Below, one piece after another: positions 52,899 to 63,526 of a stretch of DNA of 64,000 nucleotides. Origin of the DNA: Diaporthe sp. PMI_573 (lineage: Eukaryota; Ascomycota; Sordariomycetes; Diaporthales; Diaporthaceae). Every line of letters begins with the position of its first letter. Within the stretch, counting starts at the first letter, position 1. The DNA lies in the NCBI GenBank assembly GCA_021399435.1, contig JAJTUP010000042.1:124001-188000 (forward strand). Reading direction: 5' to 3'. The notes under the pieces were generated by a model. The model saw only the letters and a program-made list of their open reading frames with translations. It was not told where the DNA came from and did no database searches. The position numbers and the translations under genes are program-made.

Positions 52899-53809
52899 TG
52901 TTGTTGTTGTTGCGTATAAAGGAAGGACTTATTCCCTGGTGAAGTATGGAAGTGTCTGTGTTGGTGGACAAAATCGTCAAATGCGAAGTTTTGAGGTATG
53001 CTGCTAATGAACAGGCTTGGTAGGATGAAGCTGGGCTGTCTTCTCTTTTGAATAGCTTTTGTTATCCGAAGCCAGTGGTGCCGTCACTTATTTAAACAAC
53101 ACATCGCGAAATACGATTCATTGAGTGGCTGATGGGATTTGAAGCTCTAGTCTCTTTTCAGTGTCAGGAACTACTTACTCGCTGACGGCGGCGAGCTGCC
53201 TCCAGAGGTAAAAAACCAATTAATCAGCCATGGAATAATCCATTTCCAATCCGAGGTACGCTTGTTGCATTTTATCAGGTTGTTCTATGTAGTTTGGATC
53301 AGTAGTAAACAAGATCAGGAGTGGTCAGCAAGTTCACTAATCAACAAATTCCAGATAACGTTAACGTGGAGAAGCCGCGGCTGCTTAGACAGCAAGCAGT
53401 CCACAACGCCGAGAAACACACGAACTACATGGGTTGTCTGTCTTTTGCAAGTGCCAGAGCCCCATTTCTTCGGCGCCGAGCCGGGGGGGGGGGATATTAG
53501 TCAGTCTGTCTTTACTGACTCGTGTGCTATCATAGCTAATCCTGGCAAAATGTCACAGAGAAAAGAAAAATGCAAGTTTTGTAGTTATTACAGTTGAATT
53601 TCTACTTTCTGGAAAATATAAGGAGAGACCATCTTTGTGACATGGCTTCCTTTTCCTTTACCCCTTGGACATTCTGAGTCGAAATACAAAGCCAAATTAC
53701 ATCGCAAAGATCGTTGTTTTCAGCAGAACCCAACAATTCTTCAAAATCCTTATCCTTACACCCACCACCGAGTTGTCTTGCTAGGCTCTTTACTGTTCAG
53801 CCAATCACC
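52899..53809. promoter_or_regulatory. shared divergent promoter region of SDR and OYE genes
   Basis: About 910 bases lie between the two divergent start codons. A G-run (nine or more G) sits near 53485-53495. No specific operator is identified. Confidence 0.5.
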
Positions 53810-54982
53810 ATGCCTAAGACCAACATCTCAGAAAGCAAACTGTTTAAGCCGCTTAAGATCGGCAATGCCCAGCTCAACCACCGCATAGCGATGGCGCCGT
53901 TGACGCGTTTCCGCAACGACACGAACCATGCCCCCTTGCCCTTCGTTCCAAAATACTATGGCGAGCGCGCTTCCACTCCCGGCACCCTAATTATGTCCGA
54001 GGCTACTGGAACATCAGTGCAAGAGACTGGAGTAGACCAGACTCCTGCTTTCGTTACCGACGAACAAGTTGCTTCTTGGCGAAAAGTCATCGCCGCGGTT
54101 CATGAGCACAAGTCGGTATGGTTCCAGCAGATCTGGGCACTGGGACGTGGCGCCGATCCCGAATACCAGAAGGCGCGTGGTTACAAGTTCCGATCATCCA
54201 GTGCCGTTCCCATGAAGCCCGGCGCTGCTATCCCCGAAGAAATGACAGAAGACGAGATCCTGGACGTCATCCAGGGCTTTGTGGACACGGCGAAGAGAGT
54301 GGTCGAGGCCGGCGGCGACGGAGTCGAAGTCCACGGCGCGCACGGCTATCTTCTCGACCAGTTCCTGGCTGACTCCGTCAACAAGCGAACCGACAGGTGG
54401 GGTGGTTCAATCGAAAACTGTGCCCGATTCCTCCTCGAAACCGTCAAAGCAGTCGTTGCGGCCATCGGCGCTGAAAGGGTTGGAATCCGGCTATCCCCAT
54501 ATGCTGCCTACCAGGGTTCCGAGTCATCGGACGTCATCGGGCAGTATTCCTACGTCGTCAAGGAGCTGAAGAAGATGAAGGTGCCCTTTGCGTACCTGTT
54601 GCTGGTTGAGGCACGTGGCGACCCCGACAAGCTGGGGTCTGCCCAGGACCCAGCTGATGCGAAGCTGACACTCGACTTCATCCTCAACATCTGGGACAAC
54701 TTGTCGCCTGTGGTTGTGGCCGGAGCTTATACCCCCGAGAGTGCCGTTCGAGCAGTGGATGAGCACTACGCAAAGTGGGATGTCATTGTCGCTTTTGGGA
54801 GAAGTTTCCTCGCCAACCCCGACCTCGTGTACCGCATCAAGCACGGTTTGCCTTTGACGATGCATCACAGTCCTACACACTACCTCAAAGGTTCTGAAAT
54901 CGGCTACAACGACTACACTTTTAGCCAGGAATACATCAATGCTCAAAGGGAGTTGGCATTGCACAATGGTGTCGTTTATTAA
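53810..54982 (+). CDS. old yellow enzyme (NADH:flavin oxidoreductase)
   Basis: The intronless gene of 390 codons starts at ATG 53810 in CACCATG context; an upstream in-frame extension to 53714 is less likely. LFKPLKIGNAQLNHRIAMAP and PLTRFRND are the FMN-binding start. QIWALGRGADPEY, then GVEVHGAHGYLLDQFL supplies the substrate-binding His/His pair (HxxH, where yeast OYE has HxxN), and NKRTDRWGGSIEN the classic family signature; VIVAFGRSFLANPDL is the C-terminal phosphate-binding strand. A TIM-barrel FMN enzyme that reduces activated C=C bonds with NAD(P)H. Together with the divergent ketoreductase-type SDR it could reduce an enone stepwise; that link is inference. Confidence 0.92.
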   Translation: MPKTNISESKLFKPLKIGNAQLNHRIAMAPLTRFRNDTNHAPLPFVPKYYGERASTPGTLIMSEATGTSVQETGVDQTPAFVTDEQVASWRKVIAAVHEHKSVWFQQIWALGRGADPEYQKARGYKFRSSSAVPMKPGAAIPEEMTEDEILDVIQGFVDTAKRVVEAGGDGVEVHGAHGYLLDQFLADSVNKRTDRWGGSIENCARFLLETVKAVVAAIGAERVGIRLSPYAAYQGSESSDVIGQYSYVVKELKKMKVPFAYLLLVEARGDPDKLGSAQDPADAKLTLDFILNIWDNLSPVVVAGAYTPESAVRAVDEHYAKWDVIVAFGRSFLANPDLVYRIKHGLPLTMHHSPTHYLKGSEIGYNDYTFSQEYINAQRELALHNGVVY

Positions 54983-55203
54983 TCTGCATGCATACGCTTT
55001 ATGAGAGCAGGACTCGCTCGAGCCCTCCATACAGTCGTCGACGCTCGGGCAACGAGCTTTTAAACGGAAACAATGCCGACAGAAGTGGGTTTGACCGCAA
55101 TGGTCTGTAGCAGTGGGGAGTTCGTAGATAGATAGATTTCAAATTATCAATTTTATTTTCCGGTGGAAAGAGGAGGATTTCTCCGAATTATTCCATCGCA
55201 GTC

Positions 55204-56437
55204 TTGCAGCCATGCACCGGATTGAGACGGGGCTTCAAATACCAGACACGAAAACGTCGAATGCGGCCATGCCGCATCTTCCGAGAGCCGCAGACCAGAC
55301 TACCACCATGGGTACGCCACCACCGGAAGAGGAATTCACAAAGGATATTTCTCTTGAATCCAGCACTTACGTCCCTCTCACCGAGAACGAACTTGAACCA
55401 GACGTGTTTAGGGAATGCAAGACTCCAACGCGCGGTCAAGGCAAAAAAGGCTCGGAAGTGCAAGCCTCTTATCCCGGCTGTCCCAGTAGGTCAACCCACC
55501 TCCCCTCGTATACGAGAAAACAAGCAGATGTCCCGTTTGTTGACGGAAAATGACCGAGACATAGCCCCCAGCAGACATGTGCAATCTCAGGGAGCAGTGC
55601 CCCACGCCGCACCGCGTCTTCTTCCACGCCAACCGGCCCACTCTCGAGAACCCGTACCCGCGACACCACCACCGGCCGGATCACGAGTGCCCGATTGGCG
55701 CGGCGCACGCGGTCCACTGCGTTTTCAGGTTCCTGGAGGGAAGGAATGTCCCGGACAAGAGGATGTGCATCGTCCCGGCCACCGTGCAGCACCACTGCTG
55801 CGAGACTAACGCGAGACCCGTCAACAAGACATTCCGCCGCAGACCAGAGATGATCGACGGAGGTCACGGCAGCGTCCAGGTCACGGGCGGCAGGGGCACC
55901 GTCAGCGTGGTTTCGGGGCAGGAGCTGAAGACGCAGCAAAACTGCGGCATTCCCTTTGAGGTCTGCTCGTTGCCGTTCGTGCCCGGGCGAGACCTGGACG
56001 AGCTGGGCCGGCGGCTGTATGGACCCCACGGGATGGTGCGGGGATTGAACGAGGGCGAGGGCGCGGTGCGAAACTCGCCCGTCAATCATACTGGCGACTG
56101 CGATGAAGAGGACGGCAAGACCACCGACCAGTGTCACCTCCATGCCTTCCCCGGGCTCTCGCGGGAACACCAGCAGATCCACCAGGGTCGGCCATGTCTG
56201 CTGACCAACCCGTCCCCAGGCCCACCACTTTCGCCCAGAACCTCGCCTCTACCTGACCCTCGCGTCTATTCTTTCCTCATGATCATAAGAGGAAAGGATG
56301 AAATTGGGGAAGAGCCCGATGCGTTTGGGGACCGGCACTTCTATGATGAAGCCAGCTTTGACTCCTACAGAGTGCGGCGGTATCTTCACAACGATGCTCT
56401 TCCAAGACGAACAGATCAACGTCCTGGAAGCTCGTGA
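55204..56437 (+). CDS. hypothetical protein(s), coding strand uncertain
   Basis: A GC- and CpG-rich stretch is open in several frames on both strands. The better plus candidates are 55212-55553 (contains DISLESSTYVPLTENELEPD) and 55577-56437 (MCNLREQCPTPHRVFFHANR, Cys/His-rich near 45-75, later GGRGTVSVVSGQELKTQQNC). A minus frame (55469-56182) is also open for 237 codons. No domain is recognisable. High GC alone explains the many open frames, so I annotate one low-confidence hypothetical locus. Confidence 0.3.
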
Positions 56438-58245
56438 AGGGTCACTCATTAGTACCTATATGCCTGATCAGCAGAAGGCTGTGAAAGGTTTGCCGGGCCT
56501 ACAGAACACTGCACGCAGTACTGTTTGCAGCAATGTAACAGCACTCGGCAGCTCGAAAATTACCCAAGCAGACCTATTATATATGCCAGATATAAATCAG
56601 CCTGCAGACTTATGCTGGATAAGCAGTGCAAACAAAATTTACACAACCCAGAGGACACACTCTATAAGCCCGTCAAAGTTACTACAACACTGCACTTCTA
56701 GGAAGAGTTTGTCCCCTTAGTAAGCTGTAACCTAGATGCCTATCCATCAAAGGGCCAGTATGTATGAATTCTTATCTATATTGCAGCAGTTAGCCCTAGA
56801 TAACTACCAATCATGTGGCGCCTTTGGTTATAGGCAATGATTCCTACTTCCACCCTTCTCTAAATTTCTCTGCTCACTGGCTACTCTTTTACCTTACATT
56901 CTCTGCCCTAATTATAATTTCACAATCAGTGCACTAACAGGTCGTTATAGTTAACATGTTACCTTAGTAAATAGCAGGTTTTCCCTTGTGGACAAGAGCA
57001 GACAGCTTCTTGTGCACAGCGCGCTTACATGCCGTTGTCTGTGCTATAATTGGAACATCTTGCTGAGCTTCCAGATAGCGCGCGTGTCCCTGATCTACTG
57101 CACTAGAAGACTGAGATAGATAGTAACCGTGGTTTACTGTAGCCTGACTTTCCTGGTAAACTGCATAGCCCACCTACATTGACCGTGAAGATGTAACTTA
57201 GTGCAGATAAGGCAAATCTATGCTGCTCCTTTGTAAGAAGGAACCCTAGACTGCCAACTGTTGTACTACAGCCTAATCACCTTAAGACACTATGACTACC
57301 AACACTACCAACCATGCACAGCTTCTTTAACAGGCTCTGTAGAGCAACCTAAATAATGAAGACCTTGATAGTGAACTGTGTTATATTAATAAAGAAACAT
57401 TAATAGAAATGATAGAAGCTGGGGAACTCTCTGCATCCAATTTACAGGCACTGAAATCTCAGCTATATAAGTATAACTAATAGCTTACAATACACTAACT
57501 AGAGTATTAACATTATACAGGAGACATTCCAGCAGAGGTGCTGAAGGTTGTTAGTAGTAAGAAAGTAGTATATGCTGTGTTTAGTATTACTACAACTTTG
57601 CCATACCTCATGGGCTGTAGCCTTGCAGACACTGTGCAAATCAATGCTCAAGCTGATTTTATTACTGGATATGCCTGGCTGTCTGCGTGGCTTATAAGGA
57701 AGGCTAGAGGCAAAGTCTGCAAAGAGCTTAAGGCAAGATTAGGATCAGGATAATGAGAAAAAGCTGCTTAAGAGTGTTCCGCGGACAGGAGTACAAGCAA
57801 TAGAGTCGACAAATTAGAAATGTCTTCTAATTTTAGTGTTAAGGCAGGAGAATTTAGGTTATTCTTTCTACAAGCTTACACTCACACTCATAACTCGTAA
57901 TTCTAGAACTCTATAAGGATGTACATATGCAAGGCGCATTTATAGCAGCAAATAGCCACTGCCTTTACCTCAATACCTCTCAAAGGAGTAGTAGCTAGGT
58001 TGGTATTGGGCCATTATGTCTTTAGAGAAGCAGACTAGCACTGTCCATACATAGCACTAGCAAATTCCATTGTACACAGCTCAATTTCCGTGGCTTTAGT
58101 ATCTAGAGCAATGTTCATCAGCTGGGCTACAAGTACCAGCTCTTAGGCTGAGGCTAACAGTGACTAGCTGCCTTGGGCAGACTAGGGACTAGAACAAGGG
58201 GCTGTAACCATCCAAGGAAGTATGAATCTAAGCCACAGTCTATTA

Positions 58246-58316
58246 TAGGCATAGGTGGCACTTTTGTAACATGGGTAGCGCTTTTTCAACATAGGTAGTG
58301 CTTTTGTACTCCTTGC
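58246..58316 (+). repeat. three degenerate tandem units (about 20 bp)
   Basis: GGTGGCACTTTTGTAACATG, GGTAGCGCTTTTTCAACATA and GGTAGTGCTTTTGTACTCC follow one another directly. Confidence 0.7.
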
Positions 58317-58506
58317 CTGGGTACCCATGGTAAGCACTGTGCACAAATATCTTCCTACAACTTCAGCAGGAAGCCAAGCAATGTGCAACACAGCTACTAT
58401 GTAAATTCTCAAGTTACGAAAAAATGTGGGCATAGAGGTCCCTGCAGAATGTATTTGGCAGCTGCACTCATCGCGGCTGCACTCATGTAATTACACATCC
58501 TGCAAG

Positions 58507-58535
58507 TACCTACCTAGGTAGGTAGGTACCTATGT
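58507..58535. repeat. CCTACCTAGGTAGG palindromic run
   Basis: GTACCTACCTAGGTAGGTAG with GTACC following forms an imperfect self-complementary stretch within the CpG-poor segment. Confidence 0.7.
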
Positions 58536-59470
58536 AGTAAGTAGTAGTAACTTCCAGTAGCAGCCTCCTCCTTTTCAATGCAACCTCTATTCATTATCAG
58601 TGACCTACCAACTTATTAACTGAGCGCCTGCTTCCTGCCATTTAATGAGCAGAGATAAATATTTGTGCTCTGCCACAAAGGACCATTATTCTCAGCAAGC
58701 ATTTCTAATCTCTGACCTTCTCATCTCCGCCAGAAACTCAGACATAAAAGGCTAGCATTCAAGATAAGTGTTCTTCCTCTAGAAGCTTTCAATCTATCAA
58801 GAACCCTGAGTCTAGCTGGATGCTCAACCCAGTGCTTATTACTAGGTATAACTGAAATCACAACCCTGTACTTAATGCCTGTAGGCAATGAGCATGAACC
58901 AAATAAGGACAGTAAAGTAAACATATACCTTGAGAATCTGGGTAAGTACCTGCCTTGCTTTATTAAGTCCATTATGTCCTAATTCTGCCAGTTCTGGAAT
59001 CAACTACTATAATTAGTCTAAGCAATATACTTATTGTGTATAGCAACATAAGGCAAGACCTAGACCTCTATATAGGTGAAAAACCAGGTAAATTACTAGC
59101 TTTAATGCATGATAATAATAATGTTAACCTTGCCTAGCTCCTATATGGACTTTGAAAGGGGCAGAAGGGTATCAAATCTGTCTTAAAGCAATGTTTGAGA
59201 CATTCTCTTAGAGCGACCCTGCAGAAGCCAGCACCCTCTGACTACAGAGTATTAGTAAGAATTAGAAGATCCCTTCTAGTAGAGTTGAATGCACAGCTAC
59301 CTGGGCAGTAAGAAGTTTACTAGGTTAGGAGGTTCTAGTCAGCGCTTTTTATACCTTGACTTCTCAGGAGCTTTACAAGGACAGACCTAGCTAACAGCAA
59401 AGATAGTCGCTGCCCTCCTAGGCACACATTACAATATATATTGCCTTTAAACTTAGAGTAATACTCTGGC

Positions 59471-60199
59471 GAGTCTAATGTGAGTGGTTGGGCGAGGCAA
59501 AGAACCCAGCCACCAGTGAGAGATTGGTATTTACAGGGCATGCATCGAAACGTCCTCCCCGTCAACACAGCAGGGTGCGCCTTCCTGCACACTTAAATGG
59601 ACAAGAGGACCGGAGTCTGCGCTCCCTTGCATTGCCTCCTTCGCTTGCCTTGTCGTTGCCTGATGTGATACGAGGACACGAGCCCACTTACTAGCCCCTT
59701 GCGGACTTCAACTGCATGTATTTGGTTGGTTATTTATTATATTTCCGTTTCCACAGGAACAAGGCGGAGTGGCCGCTGGTGTACCTGGTAATGGCCATAT
59801 GTCAGCAATCTTGTAGTCTAGATGAAAACCACGAGTGTGCTGTTCCTACAGACGCTACCTCGCCCTTGTCTTCCGCTTTCGCTCCTTGACAATGAGGGCG
59901 CTCTTCCGGGAAAATCCAGCTGCGACTCCAACGTATGGTATTTACTTAATTGAAAGCACTTAATAATTTGGACATTGCTCCTATGAGAACGATATCGTAA
60001 AAGTCCATGGTTAAGTACAGTACAGTTGTCACGAGCACTTTTAAGAGGCTAATGAAATATTAGATATATCTTAGAAAGGACCGCTTATATGATTTGTCAG
60101 AATTACTTCTGAAAGTCTTGGCTCTGTGTCAAGGTCACCGCCGATGATTATATACTGCACAAGCACAGACCTATGGGGAACAGTAAGCGCCACCATGGC
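59471..60199. other. intergenic, no gene seen
   Basis: CpG content returns to normal here. Short ORFs only. Confidence 0.4.
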
Positions 60200-60616
60200 T
60201 TAAAACGCAGTAAGTAGCGGTGACTCATAAATGTTGTAACTCTGCTCTGTGTTATAGCTTGACTCAGACGGTAAGGGAAGGTAGGAAGATTGTAGCCGGA
60301 ACCCTTTTTCGAGTAGATGGAGTATGATACAAACATATCTCGTGGGATCAAGACCAACATAACCATGAGACCTAGGCAAAGAGGGCTGGTTGAGTTCGAA
60401 AGACACCTTCGCGAGGGATATTGTGGGCGTGCAGTTGGGATTACCCTCCAAATATTGGTTGGGGGTACTGTCACTGAGATTAGCCCAGATGCTGGCGATG
60501 CCATTGTTATCGGAAAATGATATAAGTGGAGGGTTTTGAAGCGATGTCAGTGTGACGCGGATGCCAGCTACTGGAAACCCCTCGCTATTAAGAACTCGGC
60601 AGAGTATGGAGGCCAT
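60200..60616 (-). CDS. transthyretin/HIU-hydrolase-like protein
   Basis: ATG 60616 opens a 138-codon frame. MASILCRVLNSEGFPVAGIR and VTLTSL match the first strand of the transthyretin/5-hydroxyisourate hydrolase fold (VLDxxxGxPAxGVxVxL), and FSDNNGIASIW fits the following TDxDGRI block. The end, HLLEKGFRLQSSYLPLPSES, resembles the HYHVPLLLSPxSYTTYRGS end of HIU hydrolases, but the catalytic YRGS tail is not present. Either this is a diverged, non-catalytic relative, or an intron has been missed in the middle. HIU hydrolase would act in urate breakdown. Confidence 0.45.
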   Translation of the reverse strand: MASILCRVLNSEGFPVAGIRVTLTSLQNPPLISFSDNNGIASIWANLSDSTPNQYLEGNPNCTPTISLAKVSFELNQPSLPRSHGYVGLDPTRYVCIILHLLEKGFRLQSSYLPLPSESSYNTEQSYNIYESPLLTAF

Positions 60617-61395
60617 GGTGTATAGTCTTGTGAGTTAGGTTCTCCAGAAGAATTTAAAAAGTAAGGACAACTAGGATGTTTCGGTCTTGGATAACAATGT
60701 TTTCAAATTGACTAGCAACAGAATTATGAACGATGAGTCGAATAAGATGGCTTTATAGTTGAATGCTATCTTTGGAAACGGGATTTTGACTGACTAACAC
60801 TTTGTCTCACTTTTGAACCCAAACTTTCAAAGTACAAATCGGCTTTTGTGCATAGACCACAAGTACTTCCAGTGACTGGCCAGGAATCAATGTAAAATGA
60901 CGGCGCAAGTGGTACATACTGTATAGTACAGTAGTAGTGCAGATACCACGTATTCATAACGGAAAGTACTTTGTCTTTTTCGATCAACATGGAAGGACAG
61001 AGTTACATATATGTATTTCTGCATTGCAATCATGGTATGACTTTCTTAGCAATACGCCTTCAAAATTGTGGAAGAGGTCCTATATGCACTCTGGTTCTAA
61101 TGATTGTATGATCAATGGTGTACTGTAACCAATGTTGTCCTTTTCATCTTGAGTAAAGCGATACCAGTAGTCCTCCTTGTCGAGCCAATCCAACGTTGAT
61201 TGAGTCGACGTGTAGATGCCCTGCTGCAGCCAGTTCTTAATGGTATTTGGCCCCAGCTGACAAAGCAGTGCGCCGAGCCGTTTCGGTTTACGCCACAGTG
61301 GTGGAAGAAGATGGCCCTCGAGCACCAGCGTCCCCAAGCCATTGATGACCGCCCGGTGAGTCGCCCCGCCTTCGCCGGCATGTGGTGGCCCCATG
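60617..61395. other. unassigned, possible minus-strand fragment
   Basis: A 104-codon minus-strand ORF (61080-61394; contains LGPNTIKNWLQQGIYTSTQS) looks protein-like but has no known domain; a competing plus frame overlaps it. Confidence 0.3.
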
Positions 61396-61531
61396 AGATG
61401 CCCTTCGCTTCTTACATCTTTTCATCGACGAGCGATTGGTCAATATGTTCGAGATTGGCGAGAATGACTATACAGTTGAGGCCTTAGAGGAGCTTTCTCG
61501 CCCTCAGAAACGTCGAGGTCAACATTGATAT
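61396..61531 (+). pseudogene. unassigned coding scrap
   Basis: A 44-codon open stretch ending in TGA reads ALRFLHLFIDERLVNMFEIG, then ENDYTVEALEELSRPQKRRG. It looks like the C-terminal end of a protein, possibly transposase-derived, but no family can be named and no start is present. Confidence 0.3.
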
Positions 61532-62752
61532 AATGTCCACTACGTGATAAAACAAGGCTCTTAGATTCATTGAAACCCTGCAGAATGATCGACGAGAAGT
61601 AATAGAAGCTGGCTGAAATGATACGTCAAGGCAAATTTAAGTAGCCGCAGATACCCAAATCCACAGGCGTTGCAGCTTCAATCTTTATCTCCGCCTAATG
61701 ATGGGTCCAGCAGAGAAACAATATGACTTCTACTTCTCACCAGCGCATTGGCTGTATTTTTGAGTGACGGCGGCCTTGCCTCGCAATAATCTCGTCGCGG
61801 TTCGTTCTGACCCTCCGCCAGGCAGTGAAGAAAGATAATCACATGATGGCTACGCAGCGGCGTATCACACTTGCTCAAACCTTAGAGTACCCGCAAAAAT
61901 TGGTCATCACCGGTCCTTTTGTTTGTAAATCGGCTTCCGTCTTCACATTTCTAAAAGACTAGGGCTTTGCTAAGTAGATAGATGTAACTCTAAGTCCTCT
62001 CCAAAGTCGGAAAAACGAGCTATCGAGTTCTGAGAGGAAGGTACATATGCTCAAAACTGTATCACACTAAATATTTGCTTCGATTTTTAAAGGACCGTAT
62101 AGATTCATTTACAAAAAAGTTCTGTCCATCCTTGTTTTGGCCTTTGCTACCGGAGATGTTCCTTTCCTGGTCAACGGTCCTAGAGATTGATGAAAGTCGG
62201 TTCTAGAAGCATCTGAACATCGTTGACAAGTAGAAACCAACGAAAGAACGTACTTTTGTTGATGTTTTCAACTTGTGAACAACTTTAAAGTATGCGGTCT
62301 GTGGTTCTCAACTACCATTGTCCTTATGGAGTATCTCCGATTGCAACTTAGCTATACAGAACTCACAACGCAAGAGGTACAATACAGTACTGTGGCCGTC
62401 CTGCATGACAAAACTTTACAGTACCTTATTCTTGGTCGTAGCCACCCTTTTCTGACTGATCATGCCGCCTCATGTGCACGAATTGACGTTGAATACCTGT
62501 TCGCCGTCCAAATCATTACCACTGATACTACTTTTCGCCTTTTTCAGTTTCGCTCCATCTAGTTTTAAAAAGTTCACCTTGAACAGCCCATAGTCCTTCT
62601 ACATTGAGGAAACTACGAGCTATCTCCGCAGAAGTCGACTGCGAGCGGATAAGGCTTTCTACACCTGATAGGCATTGTCGATTCGGTCTTGGCGTTAGCT
62701 TCAATCGCAGCTGCTGTTGGTGGGGAGGCGGGGCAAAATGGGCTGCCCAGGG
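61532..62752. other. intergenic, no gene seen
   Basis: AT-rich from about 61920 to 62300; short ORFs without domains. Confidence 0.4.
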
Positions 62753-62962
62753 TTACAACTGGGAGTCCTGGCCGATGACTCGGCCCCTTGTCATTGTGCT
62801 CATACGAAGTGCTTGCCCTGTCGGCAGCTGATCGGTCCCGAAACGGTGTGCGGCCCGAGAGTAGTGCTTATCGGATTTGTTGACATAGGTCTCGCCGTTG
62901 TATTCGCACAAGACGGTCATGTGAGCACCGGTCAGCTTAGATAGCACGTTTTCTTTCTTCAT
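62753..62962 (-). CDS. hypothetical small ORF, faintly MADS-like
   Basis: From ATG 62962, MKKENVLSKLTGAHMTVLCE and YNGETYVNKSDKHYS faintly recall small fungal MADS-like proteins (RKANLLKKA...), but the match is weak and the product, 69 residues, is short. It may equally be noise. Confidence 0.2.
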   Translation of the reverse strand: MKKENVLSKLTGAHMTVLCEYNGETYVNKSDKHYSRAAHRFGTDQLPTGQALRMSTMTRGRVIGQDSQL

Positions 62963-63100
62963 AACACCCCTACGTCGATTGAGTTGGTAAATCCTCTGGT
63001 CTTCTTTATGTTATTGTTTAAGTTCAGATCATAAAACCATGAAGATATTGATAAACTTGTTTATCACAACTGGGCCTGAATTGATCTTATATATACTTTA

Positions 63101-63313
63101 TTAAACATTACCTAGGCTCTTGTTCAAGACCGCTCTTGGTAGCCACAAAAGGTCGGCTTTGGCCTGCATGATCATCGTTCTTACTGCACAAACGAAGAGT
63201 TTAGCAAGCGGTTCCCAGCCAACCTGGACAGACTGAGCAACACATGTTTCATGCTGGTCCCTGATATTCACGGCTTTACCCACAACGATTGTTGTCTTGA
63301 CTTTGCGGCACAC
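63101..63313 (-). pseudogene. fragment shared with 33.1 kb
   Basis: The minus strand reads TMIMQAKADLLWLPRAVLNK, matching TIIVQACLNIWWLPEAVLN at about 33140-33085. DNA identity extends over about 55 bases (AAGACCGCT...GGTAGCCAC). The family is unknown. Confidence 0.35.
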
Positions 63314-63526
63314 GATAGAAATCTTCGATATACAAACGCGAGTGATACACGAATCCAGTGGTCTTCGGACATACGAACTCCAAATTTAGCAAAAATGGGA
63401 ATACCCGCTAAAGGCAAGTCTCCCTTCTTGTCAACTTGCTTGTCGCACATTACAAAGTGGATATATCCGGCAAACGATCGTTTGATGATATTTTTTCTAC
63501 AAAATGGTTATCAAACCAGCTTAAGC

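Larger units (their letters stand above)
56440..59470. other. CpG-depleted segment, probably an old element
   Basis: From about 56440 to 59470 CpG dinucleotides almost vanish while CpA and TpG stay common; I count none between 57186 and 57685. Flanks on both sides are CpG-rich. Decayed coding traces are visible, for example at about 57291-57480, where LDSELCYINKETLIEMIEAG follows two stops located at would-be Gln codons. No transposase or RT is recognisable. Confidence 0.65.

Noticed and set aside
55469..56182. Minus-strand ORF of 237 codons
   Set aside because: It lies in GC-rich DNA open in several frames, has no motif, and is no better supported than the plus frames.
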